DNA of 64,000 bases from Octadecabacter sp. (GCA_028825445.1 JAPKAD010000002.1:1-64000), one strand, 5' to 3'; counted from the first letter of the stretch, positions 34,838 through 44,829 are shown. Program-made: numbers and translations. The notes: generated by a model not told the origin, from the sequence alone.

Positions 34838-36186
34838 TATTTTGCTCCCGTCTTCTTACGATATTGAATGTCGACCCAGACGGCGAGAACGAGAACTGCA
34901 CCTACCACAATATTCTGATAAGGCGCATCAACGCCAACCATCGCCATACCTGACTGCAAAGATTGCATAATAAGTGCTCCGATGATCGCGCCATAGATCG
35001 TTCCAATCCCCCCCGCGAGCGCCGTGCCCCCGATGACCGCCGCAGCAATAACTCGCAATTCGTCGAGCGTGCCTATGTCATTAGTGTGATAAGTCTGACG
35101 AGCAGATGCAACTATAGCTGCAATAGCGCAAAGAACACCCATAATTGCGAAAATCTTGACAGTCAAAAGACGCGTATTTACGCCAGTCAGCTTAGTGGCA
35201 TCAGGGTTGCCCCCTGTCGCAAAAATGTAGCGTCCCAAGCGTGTGCGCTGTGCAATGACCGTCATAACGATTGCCACTACTAGCAGTACGATAACTGAGA
35301 TTGGCAAACCATAACTTGCCGAGCAGTTTTCGGCAGTTGCACAGCCATAGTCTGCAAAGTCCCGTTCGATCACTCGTATAGGAACTTCATAAGAGTTCAT
35401 AACTGCGATAAAGCCTAAAATGGATGCTACTACAATCGCACTGATCGCGATTTCGGCGCTAACAGGCTTAACAGGGAAGCCATGACTCACACGCGTACGT
35501 CGTGCGCTAAGCATTAGGAAAACAGCAGCTACAGATGCAAGACAGCCAATCAGCCAACTCCAGCTTTCGCCAAGGGTACCACTAATCCCACCAAATAACT
35601 GGAATGTTGGATCAAGCGGGCCAATGGTTGCGCCATCCGTCATAAACCAGCCCACGTTGCGCCAAACCAGAAATCCGCCCAGTGTAACTATGAACGCTGG
35701 GATTAGTTGATAGCCAATTAGCCAACCCTGAAAAGACCCAATTATTAAACCCACGATAAGACCTGCTAAAATCGCTATCCACGGTATCATTGGATGACCA
35801 AGCGGTAAATTAAACATATCCGGCAGTATCGAAGTCTGTGTCATTGCCATAACTGCTGAGCAAGTGCACAGCAACGCTCCCACCGACAAATCAATGTGGC
35901 GCATGACAATAATAAATACCATCCCCGTGGCCATGATCGCAACTGATGCAGTTTGGATCGACAAGTTAAACAGGTTGCGCGGCGTCAGAAATGTACCCTC
36001 CGTAAGCATTCCCAACGAAAAGCCAGCCCTACTAAAACCCGTGTAAAGATGAAATCCAACCGCGATTACAAAAAATGCTCCAATCATTCCAAGCAAACGG
36101 ATATCCAGCTCAAGAGCTTGAAGCACATTACGTTTGGGCGATGTCGATGACTGCACTTCGGGGGCTTGTGCCGTTTGATCGGACAT
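34837..36186 (-). CDS. xylH: Xylose-type ABC transporter permease
   Basis: A 449-residue BPD_transp_2 permease, longer than RbsC-like proteins, as is typical for XylH. Family blocks are MRHIDLSVGALLCTCSAV and, near the end, AVIGGTALAGGIGTIYGAII. A central loop of about 60 residues separates membrane segments (about 235-300). It follows xylF after 119 bases carrying a strong hairpin. Confidence 0.87.
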   Translation of the reverse strand: MSDQTAQAPEVQSSTSPKRNVLQALELDIRLLGMIGAFFVIAVGFHLYTGFSRAGFSLGMLTEGTFLTPRNLFNLSIQTASVAIMATGMVFIIVMRHIDLSVGALLCTCSAVMAMTQTSILPDMFNLPLGHPMIPWIAILAGLIVGLIIGSFQGWLIGYQLIPAFIVTLGGFLVWRNVGWFMTDGATIGPLDPTFQLFGGISGTLGESWSWLIGCLASVAAVFLMLSARRTRVSHGFPVKPVSAEIAISAIVVASILGFIAVMNSYEVPIRVIERDFADYGCATAENCSASYGLPISVIVLLVVAIVMTVIAQRTRLGRYIFATGGNPDATKLTGVNTRLLTVKIFAIMGVLCAIAAIVASARQTYHTNDIGTLDELRVIAAAVIGGTALAGGIGTIYGAIIGALIMQSLQSGMAMVGVDAPYQNIVVGAVLVLAVWVDIQYRKKTGAK

Positions 36187-36264
36187 AATGGGGCTCCTGC
36201 CGCTGCGTTGCCTGGTTAGGAAACAGCGAACAACGTTAACAAAAGTTTCAATAAACGCGGACTA

Positions 36265-36293
36265 TCCAGCCTTCTGTTCAACAGAGGGCTGGA
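36265..36293 (-). ncRNA. Intercistronic hairpin between xylF and xylH
   Basis: TCCAGCC and TCTGTT on one side pair with AACAGA and GGCTGGA on the other, with one G-T pair, giving about 14 pairs around a minimal loop. No T-run follows in the minus direction. Its position directly after the binding-protein gene suggests protection of the xylF message. Confidence 0.55.
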
Positions 36294-36305
36294 AATCTTT
36301 GGAGT

Positions 36306-37334
36306 TTAGCTACAAGGTGCTGGGCCGTCAGTCACGCCTTGGCAAAGCGACTCAACTTTGATCCAGCCTGCGTCAGTCACCACAGTCAAGTTGTCAGCAG
36401 TAATTGGCACAGGTGCCAAGAAAATCGCTGAAAGCGTAGTTCCACTTGGTGAAGTCCAATCAGCTGACCCGTCGATCATGGGCGCTTCATCAGACGCAAG
36501 AGCAACTGCGATCGTAGCTGCATTTCGGCCAAGCTCACGTGCATCTTTCCACACGGATACGGTCTGCGTTCCAAGTGCAACACGATTCAGCGCGGCGTGA
36601 TCACCATCCTGACCGGAAACTGCTATGCCTTCCATACCTTGCGCTGTCAGGGCTGCGACTGCTCCACCAGCGGTGCCGTCGTTGGATGCCACAACTGCGT
36701 CAACCATATTGTCGTTCGCTGTCAGAATTTGCTCCATATTTCGCTGCGCATTCGCAGGCAACCAACCGTCTGTGTAGGCTTCATCAACGATTGTGATGTC
36801 ACCAGCATCAATTGCAGCCTGCAAGATTTCCTGCTGACCACCGCGCAGAAAATCTGCGTTCGGGTCAGTCGGCGAGCCTTTTATCATTACATAGTTGCCA
36901 GTAGGCTGTGCCGCCAGAACTGCTCTTGCCTGCATGCGGCCAACTTCAACATTATCGAATGTAAGGTAAAATGCGCGCTCATCTTCGATCAGACGATCAT
37001 ATGCTACCACCGCAATGCCTTCGGCTGCGGCTGCATCAACAGCTGGGCCAATTGCTGCACTGTCTTGCGCAAGAATAATTAACGCGTCGACGCCCTGTGC
37101 GATCATACTTTCAACGTCTGACAACTGCTTTGCTGAAGATGACTGCGCGTCGGTCGAGATGTAAGTTGCTCCAGCTGCTTCGAGTGCTGCAACAATAGCA
37201 GCCTCATCTGTCTTCCAGCGCTCTTCTTGAAAATTAGACCAGCTAACGCCGACTGTAATGCCATGACCGTCTGCATATACGCTGGTGCCAAGTGCTGTGG
37301 CCGACAATGCTGCCGCCATAAACAATTTCTTCAT
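36306..37334 (-). CDS. xylF: D-xylose-type ABC transporter substrate-binding protein
   Basis: A 342-residue periplasmic binding protein. The signal peptide is MKKLFMAAALSATALGTSVYA, followed by DGHGITVGVSWSNFQEERWK, a XylF-like N-terminus. IAQGVDALIILAQDSAAIGP and VVASNDGTAGGAVAALTAQG are typical Peripla_BP_4 blocks. Two Cys residues lie near the C-terminus (SLCQGVTDGPAPCS) and could form a disulfide. It is the promoter-proximal gene of the xylose operon, divergent from the ROK regulator. Confidence 0.88.
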   Translation of the reverse strand: MKKLFMAAALSATALGTSVYADGHGITVGVSWSNFQEERWKTDEAAIVAALEAAGATYISTDAQSSSAKQLSDVESMIAQGVDALIILAQDSAAIGPAVDAAAAEGIAVVAYDRLIEDERAFYLTFDNVEVGRMQARAVLAAQPTGNYVMIKGSPTDPNADFLRGGQQEILQAAIDAGDITIVDEAYTDGWLPANAQRNMEQILTANDNMVDAVVASNDGTAGGAVAALTAQGMEGIAVSGQDGDHAALNRVALGTQTVSVWKDARELGRNAATIAVALASDEAPMIDGSADWTSPSGTTLSAIFLAPVPITADNLTVVTDAGWIKVESLCQGVTDGPAPCS

Positions 37335-37412
37335 TTTAATCCTCCCAGATTATCCCCAATCTTAGCGACAAGGGGCCGAGTCGTTTGACCGGATAATACA
37401 TATCTCGCGTAA

Positions 37413-37435
37413 TTTATTTTAGCTGTCAAAATAAA
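37413..37435. promoter_or_regulatory. Candidate ROK-regulator operator
   Basis: TTTATTTT (37413-37420) and AAAATAAA (37428-37435) form an inverted repeat with a 7-base spacer. This is close to the NagC/Mlc-type operator shape of ROK regulators (TTATTT and AAATAA arms). It lies between the divergent xylF and ROK genes. Confidence 0.6.
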
Positions 37436-37548
37436 AATCTAATGTTTCACTCTTTTTTATCGCCAAGACGAGATTTTGGCTCTACCATTATCTTTAATAT
37501 TGAAAAATAGTATCTAACACCATTCATATAATTTCAGGGACCGAAATA

Positions 37549-38814
37549 ATGTCAGACACCCTGCTTACTCTTCAAAACGACACCACAGAGGGGTGTGGTC
37601 CTCTACTCAGAAATACGCGAACGGCGGGTCGTTCTTTACGCCAAGAAATCTTTGAGTTTGTACGTGCCCGTGGACAAGCCGCCCGCACCGACGTGACTCA
37701 AGCACTGAACATCAGCGCTGGATCCGCAACCACATTGACTGCTGATTTGATTGCATCCGGCTTTTTAAGGGAGGTCGAACACTCAACCCGTGAAAGTGGC
37801 CGTGGCCGGCCCCGTGTTGCCCTCGAGGTTGTCCCTGAAGCGGGCTTTGTCATCGGTGTTAAACTTGCTTTTAAACGTCACATTGCCGTACTTCTCGATT
37901 TTGCTGGAAACCTGATAGCAGACGCAGATTTTCCATCATCTGATGTGGGTCGTCCAATTGAAAACCTAGTGGATGAAATTGAAAAAATCATCATTAAGTT
38001 ATTAAAAATTTCTGGTAAAAACCAATCAAGTGTGAAGGCCGTTGGCATTGGATTACCTGGCATTATTGATCACAACTCTGGCGTTGTTGTATGGTCTTCC
38101 ATGTTACAAACACGTGATGAGGACATTGGTGCTGCTTTTGCAATGCGCTTTAACATACCCATGGTCCTCGACAATGATGCCAACATGCTGACGTTAGCGG
38201 AGCTATGGTTCGGTCAAGGACGCGCCAAGGCGAATTTCGCTGTTGTCACCATCGAAAGCGGCGTCGGCATGGGACTCGTTCTCAACAATGAACTCTATCG
38301 CGGCGGCCATGGCATGGGGCTAGAATTAGGTCACACAAAAGTTCAACTTGACGGTGCACTTTGCCGCTGCGGACAGCGCGGTTGCCTTGAAGCCTATTTG
38401 GCCGACTACGCCCTAACACGCGAAGCAGCCACCGCGCTGGATCATTACCCAAAAATGTCAAAAAACCCTCAAGCCACTCTCGAAACACTCTACCAACAAG
38501 CAAAGTCTGGCCATAAAGTCGCCGAAACTATATTTCGCCGTGCGGGACGCTATTTGTCCCTTGGTTTATCTAATGTCGTGCAATTGTTTGATCCTGCGCT
38601 GATCATCCTGTCCGGCGAACGTATGCAATACGACTATCTTTATGCTGAGACCGTGCTGGAAGAGATGAAGAAAATGACACTAAATGAAGGACGCAAACCC
38701 TGTAAAGTGGCAATCCATGCGTGGGGAAACTTGGTATGGGCCCGCGGCGCTGCTGCGCTGGCATTGTCCAGCGTCACAGACACCCTGATTGGTGGAGAGG
38801 CGCGCAACTCATGA
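37549..38814 (+). CDS. xylR: ROK-family transcriptional regulator, probable xylose repressor
   Basis: A 421-residue ROK repressor. An N-terminal winged helix-turn-helix (about 25-85: RARGQAARTDVTQALNISAG, SATTLTADLIASGFLREVE) is followed by the ROK sugar-binding fold with AVGIGLPGIID, DNDANMLTLAE, and the zinc-type motif LGHTKVQLDGALCRCGQRGC (CxCGxxGC). The divergence from xylF and the ROK-like operator between them make it the likely xylose-responsive repressor. Its stop overlaps the start of the following secreted-protein gene (ATGA). Confidence 0.87.
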   Translation: MSDTLLTLQNDTTEGCGPLLRNTRTAGRSLRQEIFEFVRARGQAARTDVTQALNISAGSATTLTADLIASGFLREVEHSTRESGRGRPRVALEVVPEAGFVIGVKLAFKRHIAVLLDFAGNLIADADFPSSDVGRPIENLVDEIEKIIIKLLKISGKNQSSVKAVGIGLPGIIDHNSGVVVWSSMLQTRDEDIGAAFAMRFNIPMVLDNDANMLTLAELWFGQGRAKANFAVVTIESGVGMGLVLNNELYRGGHGMGLELGHTKVQLDGALCRCGQRGCLEAYLADYALTREAATALDHYPKMSKNPQATLETLYQQAKSGHKVAETIFRRAGRYLSLGLSNVVQLFDPALIILSGERMQYDYLYAETVLEEMKKMTLNEGRKPCKVAIHAWGNLVWARGAAALALSSVTDTLIGGEARNS

Positions 38815-40304
38815 AATGCCTTTTGGCCGCACTAATTTGTTTATGGCAAGTTGCGCCCAACATAACATGGGCAGACCCAATATTTGAAAATCACTCGAGC
38901 GCCCTGCCTAATCACATCTATGATGGTGACTGGACTCATTTTGTTGGGGGCGGTGTAGCAGTATTTGACTGCAATAATGATACCTTACCTGATATTTTTG
39001 CAGCAGGCGGTACAAACCTCGCCAAACTAATCATCAACGCTGGCGATTTTCGGTTTATCGATGCCGCCCTACCACCCCTAACCTCTGTCACCGGCGCTTA
39101 TCCAATCGACATCAATGCAGACGGCCACATCGATCTGTTCGTGATGCGGGCTGGCGCGAATGCCATATTACGAGGTCATGGTAATTGTATTTTCACAGAT
39201 GCAACAACCGATCTAGGTATTCCGCCTGACAAAGCTTGGACAACCGCGTTCACTGCATGGTGGGACGGTGACACGCGCCCAACCCTCGCCATCGGAAATT
39301 ACGTAGATCGCTCAGATCCCAATGGCCCGTTTGAAGCCTGCGATGAAAATTCAGTTATTATGCCAGCGAATATTGGATATACCGCACAGCCCCTCTCTCC
39401 CAGTTTCTGTCCACTCTCAATCCTTGCAGCAAATGACGCACGGGGCTTGCCCACACTGCGCCTGTCCAACGACCGACACTACTATGTCAAAGGCGGCTAT
39501 GAACAAATGTGGGACATCACAGAACGCCGTTTTCTTGGGACGGCTGACGGTTGGAATACCGTGTCCCTTTGGGGCATGGGCATCGCGAGCCGTGATCTGA
39601 CAGGCGACGGGCGTGACGAGGTTATGCTCACATCCATGGGCGATCAATTACTGCAAATCGCAGGCAAAAACGGACAGTATACTGCTGCTCCCTATAACAT
39701 CGGGTCCTATGCCCAACGTCCGCATGTCGGCGATGATGGACGACCATCAACTGGATGGCATGCCGAATTTGGTGATATCAATAACGATGGCCTAGCCGAC
39801 CTGTTCATTGCCAAAGGCAACGTTGACCAAATGCCTGGTATGGCAACGCGTGATCCCAACAATCTTTTGATGCAAACCGCAACCGGCACTTTTGTTGAAA
39901 CTGCCGCCACCGCAGGTGTGGCCACTACTGACCGATCACGCGGCGCAGCTCTCGCAGATTTCGACCAAGACGGTCGTCTTGATCTAATCGTGGTGAACCG
40001 CCGCGCACCACTTGAATTATACCGCAACACCACAAAAGATACGGGACATTGGCTGCGTGTGTCCTTACAGCAGACAGGTGGCAATCGCGACGCAATTGGC
40101 GCAACAATTCACTTAGAGACACCGCAAGGCATACAATCCATTCAAAATGTGATTGGCGGTGGTCACGCGGGCGGACAACTTTTACCACGCCACTTCGGGC
40201 TTGGAATAATTGAAAAAGCTACGATCATAGTAGATTGGCCTGACGGCACGCAAAGCCGCCAAACCGCGGGCGCCAATCAGACCGTTCTAATCATGAAGCC
40301 CTAA
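38811..40304 (+). CDS. CRTAC1-type secreted protein with FG-GAP/VCBS repeats and ASPIC/UnbV domain
   Basis: A 497-residue protein with a signal peptide (MKCLLAALICLWQVAPNITW, mature from about ADP). FG-GAP/VCBS beta-propeller repeats with calcium-type loops follow: DCNNDTLPDIF, DINADGHIDLF, DLTGDGRDEVM, DINNDGLADLF and DFDQDGRLDLI. The C-terminal ASPIC/UnbV domain begins near GHWLRVSLQQTGGNRDAIGA and ends VDWPDGTQSRQT. The true start is the ATG at 38811, which overlaps the ROK gene stop; an open extension upstream lies inside that gene. It is convergent with a MauG-type peroxidase gene. Its molecular role is unknown; export to the periplasm or outside is expected. Confidence 0.88.
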   Translation: MKCLLAALICLWQVAPNITWADPIFENHSSALPNHIYDGDWTHFVGGGVAVFDCNNDTLPDIFAAGGTNLAKLIINAGDFRFIDAALPPLTSVTGAYPIDINADGHIDLFVMRAGANAILRGHGNCIFTDATTDLGIPPDKAWTTAFTAWWDGDTRPTLAIGNYVDRSDPNGPFEACDENSVIMPANIGYTAQPLSPSFCPLSILAANDARGLPTLRLSNDRHYYVKGGYEQMWDITERRFLGTADGWNTVSLWGMGIASRDLTGDGRDEVMLTSMGDQLLQIAGKNGQYTAAPYNIGSYAQRPHVGDDGRPSTGWHAEFGDINNDGLADLFIAKGNVDQMPGMATRDPNNLLMQTATGTFVETAATAGVATTDRSRGAALADFDQDGRLDLIVVNRRAPLELYRNTTKDTGHWLRVSLQQTGGNRDAIGATIHLETPQGIQSIQNVIGGGHAGGQLLPRHFGLGIIEKATIIVDWPDGTQSRQTAGANQTVLIMKP

Positions 40305-41629
40305 GGCAATGGTAATCCACTTGGCACTGAGCTCGGAATTCCAAGCCGTCCTAATTTTAACACTGGATCAGTCAACGACTGCAAAAAAGCAACAATTTTT
40401 ATAACGTCACCTGCGGACAATATCACCGGATCAAACAGCACAGCGTCCGCAATGGCCGCAACCTGTGATGGGTCGTCCATGACAGAAAAATCTTCAACTT
40501 CAAACGCAGGCAAAACAACTTGAGTGCGATCAAACCGCGTCAAAGCCGCAACTGGATTTCCGTGATCAACAACAAATGCCATAAGGTCACTGTGCCCACC
40601 CGCATGACCATAAGGGCCTGTAAGTGCGACGTTGCGCAACGACGGAGTACGGAACGCATACAAGTCATCTGCGTTGCCAGTGACACGAAAACGCCCCTCA
40701 TCACGGTGATGATCTTCAAACGTTGCAGATTTTCCCGGCCCAATTTGCGGCACACCCATGACGTGAAAGTCGTGATCGGTCTGAAACGCCCCACTATGAC
40801 AAGCCACACATCCAGCGTCGCCATAAAACAAATCCATGCCCGCCAAAGCGGCACCTGTAAGATCCGTCTGACCGCGCAGGTGGGCATCAAATGGTGACGT
40901 ATCAGACCGCCATTCAAACGCCATAAACGCAGCCAAAGCATTTGAAATGTCGGTAAAAGCAATATCCTCTGGTACGTTGACATGCGGGTAAACTTCCGCA
41001 AACATTATCGCATAATCCGGCACAACAGCCACGCGGCGTGACAATAGATTCCACGCTCCATCAGTGCCTGCAATTCGCCCCTGCCTTACAGCCAAGGCAA
41101 TGTCGTTCTCTCGATAAGATCCCGCCATTTCATCACGACTAAGGACTGGAAACATGGTTTGTGCAGACAGCACCGTCGTAAAACCTTGCACCATATCCGC
41201 ATCCATCGGTGATCTTAACCCACTGGGATGGGCTGGGTCAGCCTCAAGCCGACCGTCATGAAACATGACGGTGAATTCACTCGCCCCAAGATTAAACAAC
41301 GCAGGTGCGTTTCGCGGGATGCGTTCCTTAGGTGGGTTATTAGGATCAACTACCCGGTTAACACCCAAGCCAATACCGCCATCCCCAATGGACAAAGACA
41401 CACCATCCGCTGTTCCCAGCGTCGGATGATGGCAAGTCGCGCAGCTGATGTTTTGATTGCCCGACAAAATCGCATCATAGAACAACAATTGACCCAATCG
41501 AACCTCTGCGGCGTCAGTCACGACGTAATCATCGTCCATCACCGCATTTGGCAATAATTGACCCATTACAGGCCCTACCAATGGCAAGGTAAACACACAC
41601 AAAACTGCACAGATTTGGCTTGTCTTCAT
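40301..41629 (-). CDS. MauG/cytochrome c peroxidase-family dihaem protein
   Basis: A 442-residue protein with a signal peptide (MKTSQICAVLCVFTLPLVGP) and two c-type haem sites, CATCHHP (about residue 63) and CVACHSG (about 275). FRTPSLRNVALTGPYGHAGG is the conserved C-terminal block of dihaem peroxidases, and FMVMFHDGRL (written FTVMFHDGRLE) is also typical. It is predicted to be periplasmic and to reduce peroxide or modify a partner protein, as MauG does. Its stop codon overlaps that of the CRTAC1-type gene (three bases shared between 40301 and 40304), so the two are tightly convergent. Confidence 0.9.
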   Translation of the reverse strand: MKTSQICAVLCVFTLPLVGPVMGQLLPNAVMDDDYVVTDAAEVRLGQLLFYDAILSGNQNISCATCHHPTLGTADGVSLSIGDGGIGLGVNRVVDPNNPPKERIPRNAPALFNLGASEFTVMFHDGRLEADPAHPSGLRSPMDADMVQGFTTVLSAQTMFPVLSRDEMAGSYRENDIALAVRQGRIAGTDGAWNLLSRRVAVVPDYAIMFAEVYPHVNVPEDIAFTDISNALAAFMAFEWRSDTSPFDAHLRGQTDLTGAALAGMDLFYGDAGCVACHSGAFQTDHDFHVMGVPQIGPGKSATFEDHHRDEGRFRVTGNADDLYAFRTPSLRNVALTGPYGHAGGHSDLMAFVVDHGNPVAALTRFDRTQVVLPAFEVEDFSVMDDPSQVAAIADAVLFDPVILSAGDVIKIVAFLQSLTDPVLKLGRLGIPSSVPSGLPLP

Positions 41630-41712
41630 CACTAATCCCATCGAGCTTCCAACTATTGTTGAACATAATGGCAGCTAAATACAATCACCAGATCGATGCT
41701 GAAAAAAGCCTC

Positions 41713-42492
41713 CTACACAGTTCCGCCAAGTGAACCTTCAAGCGCCGCCATCTCTTGACCACCCGCCATCATATCCTGTAATTCTTCCGGCGTGATTTCG
41801 CCCTTTAACGCAGTGCCCAACGTCTTGCCTCGGTTCAGTACGGTAAACCGGTCGCCCACCGCCATCGCATGGCGTACGTTGTGGGTGATAAATACAACCG
41901 CGATGCCCTGCTTGCGTACTTTGTCGATGGTTGCCAGTACGTTGGCCGTCTGTCGCACTCCTAACGCAGATGTAGGTTCATCCAAGATCAATACTTTAGC
42001 ACCAAAATGTACAGCGCGGGCAATCGCAACCGTCTGGCGTTCGCCACCCGATAATGTGCCAACAGCTTGATCAGGACTACGCAGATTAATGCCCATCTTA
42101 AGCATCTCAGCCATAGCGACGTCATTGGCATAATCATGATCAAACATCTTGATCGGTCCAAATTTTTTAATCGGCTCGTTACCCATAAAGAAGTTCCGGC
42201 TCACGCTCATCAGCGGGATCATCCCAAGGTGTTGGTGCACCGTCGCAATCCCCGCCGTGATAGCATCGCGCGGGTTGGCAAAATTCATTGCCTGACCCTC
42301 AAACACAATCATGCCTTTTGTTGGTTTATGCACACCCGACATAGTCTTGATGAAAGTCGATTTTCCAGCACCATTGTCACCCAATAAGCAATGGCACTCG
42401 CCCGCTTGGATATCAACCGATACCCCCGCCAAAGCAATTACACTACCAAAATACTTTTCGATGTTTTTCATCTGGATAATAATATTAGACAT
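41713..42492 (-). CDS. Inositol/sugar-type ABC transporter ATP-binding protein (single domain)
   Basis: A 259-residue ATPase with Walker [10 protein letters not shown], signature [14 protein letters not shown], Walker [13 protein letters not shown] and H-loop [11 protein letters not shown]. As with xylG it has one ATPase domain. It is one base pair away from the permease gene and closes the SBP-permease-ATPase operon. By context (LacI regulator and inositol operons sharing an operator) it probably powers inositol uptake, like IatA of Caulobacter. Confidence 0.85.
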   Translation of the reverse strand: MSNIIIQMKNIEKYFGSVIALAGVSVDIQAGECHCLLGDNGAGKSTFIKTMSGVHKPTKGMIVFEGQAMNFANPRDAITAGIATVHQHLGMIPLMSVSRNFFMGNEPIKKFGPIKMFDHDYANDVAMAEMLKMGINLRSPDQAVGTLSGGERQTVAIARAVHFGAKVLILDEPTSALGVRQTANVLATIDKVRKQGIAVVFITHNVRHAMAVGDRFTVLNRGKTLGTALKGEITPEELQDMMAGGQEMAALEGSLGGTV

Positions 42493-42493
42493 C

Positions 42494-43606
42494 TTAGCGC
42501 TCCCCAGTGATGGTGCGGCGAATGTATGTGTTCAGGATTACCGCTGCGAGCAAAATAACACCCAAGAACACGCGAAACAGCGAGGATTCAACGTTTGCAA
42601 AAAACAATCCCTGCTGCACAACACCAAAAATCAACGCACCCAATGCCGCCCCAATCACAGACCCGTAGCCACCCGTGAGCAATGCGCCACCGATAACAAC
42701 AGCTATTATCGCCTCAAACTCTTTAAGTATTCCTCGATCCGCACCAGCAGACCCAAACTCCATCACCTGACAGACCGCAAAAACTGTCGCACAAAAGGCC
42801 GTAAACATGAACATCTTGATTTTGACCGCGTTCACTGGAACACCGGCATTGCGTGCGGCGTCAGCATCACCGCCAGCGGCGAAAACCCAGTTGCCAAATC
42901 GCGTACGAGTAAGAAGAAAATGTCCAATTATCACAAGACCCAGCGCCCAGACAATTAGCATCGGAATGCCGTTCACCACGGGTTCACCAGCACGATTGCC
43001 ACGTTCAAAAACATTGATGATGCCCCTGTCACCTAGCCAAACAAAAATTGGCTCACCAATTTCACCTCCAAAAATAGGTGCCAACCAGTCTCCTTCAGCT
43101 GCTTCGCGAATACCACCAATAATCGTTTTGCGTTCCAGCGTTTGAGGAATAAAAATTGTAAAGCCACGTAGGATGAACAGCGTCGCCAGTGTCACAATAA
43201 AACTTGGCAATCCTGTTGTTACGACGATGTAGCCGTTCAGGGCCCCAAACGCGACGCAGATAACAAAAGTTATCAAAATTGCAATCCACATCGGCCAGCC
43301 CAAGGTCACACCAAAAATGGCGATCATCATCCCCGCAAAGCCGATCATCGACCCAACAGATAAATCGAACTCACCTGCAATCATCAAAAGACACGCACCC
43401 ACGGCAATAATCATGAATTGGGCAGAAACCACAGACCAGTTCATCACGCCCTGTGAATTGAACATGCCACTATCGAATGCAAACAAACCAAAGAACACAA
43501 AGACCGCAACCGTGCCTACCATACCACCTAATTCAGGACGCATTAGGGCCTGTCGAAATTTCGACGTTGTTTTAATTCTTTCGTCACCATTTGAGACGTC
43601 AGACAT
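42494..43606 (-). CDS. Inositol/sugar-type ABC transporter permease
   Basis: A 370-residue RbsC-like permease with [18 protein letters not shown] and [20 protein letters not shown] as family blocks. A periplasmic-type loop of about 60 residues ([20 protein letters not shown] region) lies mid-protein. The ATG at 43606 has AAAGGA at good spacing; the frame is open further upstream across the terminator, which rules that extension out. Confidence 0.86.
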   Translation of the reverse strand: MSDVSNGDERIKTTSKFRQALMRPELGGMVGTVAVFVFFGLFAFDSGMFNSQGVMNWSVVSAQFMIIAVGACLLMIAGEFDLSVGSMIGFAGMMIAIFGVTLGWPMWIAILITFVICVAFGALNGYIVVTTGLPSFIVTLATLFILRGFTIFIPQTLERKTIIGGIREAAEGDWLAPIFGGEIGEPIFVWLGDRGIINVFERGNRAGEPVVNGIPMLIVWALGLVIIGHFLLTRTRFGNWVFAAGGDADAARNAGVPVNAVKIKMFMFTAFCATVFAVCQVMEFGSAGADRGILKEFEAIIAVVIGGALLTGGYGSVIGAALGALIFGVVQQGLFFANVESSLFRVFLGVILLAAVILNTYIRRTITGER

Positions 43607-43640
43607 CGGAATTCCTTTATCAAAATTAAAAATACATAAT

Positions 43641-43671
43641 AAAAAAACGGCCGTAGCACATGCCACGGCCG
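43641..43671 (-). terminator. Intercistronic terminator between the binding-protein and permease genes
   Basis: On the minus strand CGGCCGT pairs with ACGGCCG (43648-43654 with 43665-43671) and is followed by seven T (43647-43641). This is a classical intrinsic terminator placed inside the operon, so read-through would give less permease and ATPase than binding protein. Confidence 0.75.
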
Positions 43672-43696
43672 CCCATTTTTTGGTTAGAAGGTTGGT

Positions 43697-44656
43697 CTAC
43701 CGATACTCGCCAGCAAACTTTTCTACCAACTCAAGACCATCAGCTGTTACGAAGCCTGGGCCAGAATTAATGTTGTTACCTGGCAGGACACCAAAGCGGT
43801 GATAGTTGGCCATCACAACAACCGGCAGGTAAGCTTGCAGGAACGGCTGTTGGTCGATTCCCCACTCAATCGTACCAGCCTTGATCCCAGACACTATGTT
43901 TTCGCCAAGGTCAAACGTGCCAAAGTAGATGTCACCAGCCATTCCATTTTCGTCCAGTGCCAATAGCGTCGGGTCAGCCGAGGTTGGGCCAAGCGTCAAG
44001 ATTGCGTCAGTTTCTGGATTCGCCGAAAGATAAGCCATAACACGGTTTTTAATCTCAGACGGGTCTTGGCCTGAATCAATCATCTGGTTGCCCAGCTCAA
44101 TGCCCAAACCGTCAGCGAAACCTTGGCAACGCTCTGTCGAAGACGGACTTGAAATGTAGTGGTTAACACACAAGAAAGACCCAACACCATCATCAGATGC
44201 CCGCTGACCAGCAGCAAAACCTGCATCATATTCAGGCTGACCAACATACATCAGTGCACCGACTTCACGTGCCTGCGCAGGCGAACCAGAATTCATGATG
44301 ATCACATCAACGCCACTATCAACAGCAGCCCTGATTGGCCCACTCAGAACATCATAATCGGCCAGCGTCGTGATGATACCGTTTGGCTGGGATGCCGCAG
44401 CTTGCTCGATAATACGAGCCATATCGGCCAAGTCACCTGTTGGTGGGTTGCGGTATTCAACGTTAACGTCCATCTGCTCACCCGCAAGAGCGATGCCGTT
44501 TTTGACGGTGTTCCACCAGCTGTCAGAATCAGGTGCATGGCTAACTAGAATGTATGTCAGATCATCGCCATGACCGTCCGCAATCACAGTTGTCGCCATA
44601 AATGGCGCTGCAAAGATCGCAGCCGTCGCGAAAAGCGTGGCTTTCGAAAATTTCAT
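43697..44656 (-). CDS. Inositol/sugar-type ABC transporter substrate-binding protein
   Basis: A 319-residue periplasmic binding protein: signal peptide MKFSKATLFATAAIFAAPFM, mature start near DGHGDD, then YILVSHAPDSDSWWNTVKNG, the ligand-contact N-terminus of RbsB/IbpA-like proteins. ADMARIIEQAAASQPNGIIT and ILTLGPTSADPTLLALDENG are hinge blocks. It is promoter-proximal and divergent from the LacI gene across a perfect operator palindrome that is repeated at the iol operons, which makes inositol the likeliest ligand. Confidence 0.86.
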   Translation of the reverse strand: MKFSKATLFATAAIFAAPFMATTVIADGHGDDLTYILVSHAPDSDSWWNTVKNGIALAGEQMDVNVEYRNPPTGDLADMARIIEQAAASQPNGIITTLADYDVLSGPIRAAVDSGVDVIIMNSGSPAQAREVGALMYVGQPEYDAGFAAGQRASDDGVGSFLCVNHYISSPSSTERCQGFADGLGIELGNQMIDSGQDPSEIKNRVMAYLSANPETDAILTLGPTSADPTLLALDENGMAGDIYFGTFDLGENIVSGIKAGTIEWGIDQQPFLQAYLPVVVMANYHRFGVLPGNNINSGPGFVTADGLELVEKFAGEYR

Positions 44657-44738
44657 ATTTTCCTCCCAAGGAATTCTACTTCAGAATTTTAAAGAGGGCT
44701 CAAACACCCGCTTCTGAATGGATTGAAGCATGAGTCGT

Positions 44739-44766
44739 TTCTTTTTGCAACCGGTTGCAAAAAGAA
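44739..44766. promoter_or_regulatory. LacI-type operator, 28-base perfect palindrome
   Basis: A perfect palindrome centred between 44752 and 44753 with the core TTGCAACCGGTTGCAA, extended by CTTTT/AAAAG-type arms. The central CG dyad is the hallmark of LacI-family operators. It lies between the binding-protein gene and the LacI gene. Confidence 0.85.
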
Positions 44767-44829
44767 GTTACAAAGTACGGGCTGCAATCCAACGAAAAGC
44801 TGGATAAAAACGTTTAACCGATTTCGGAA

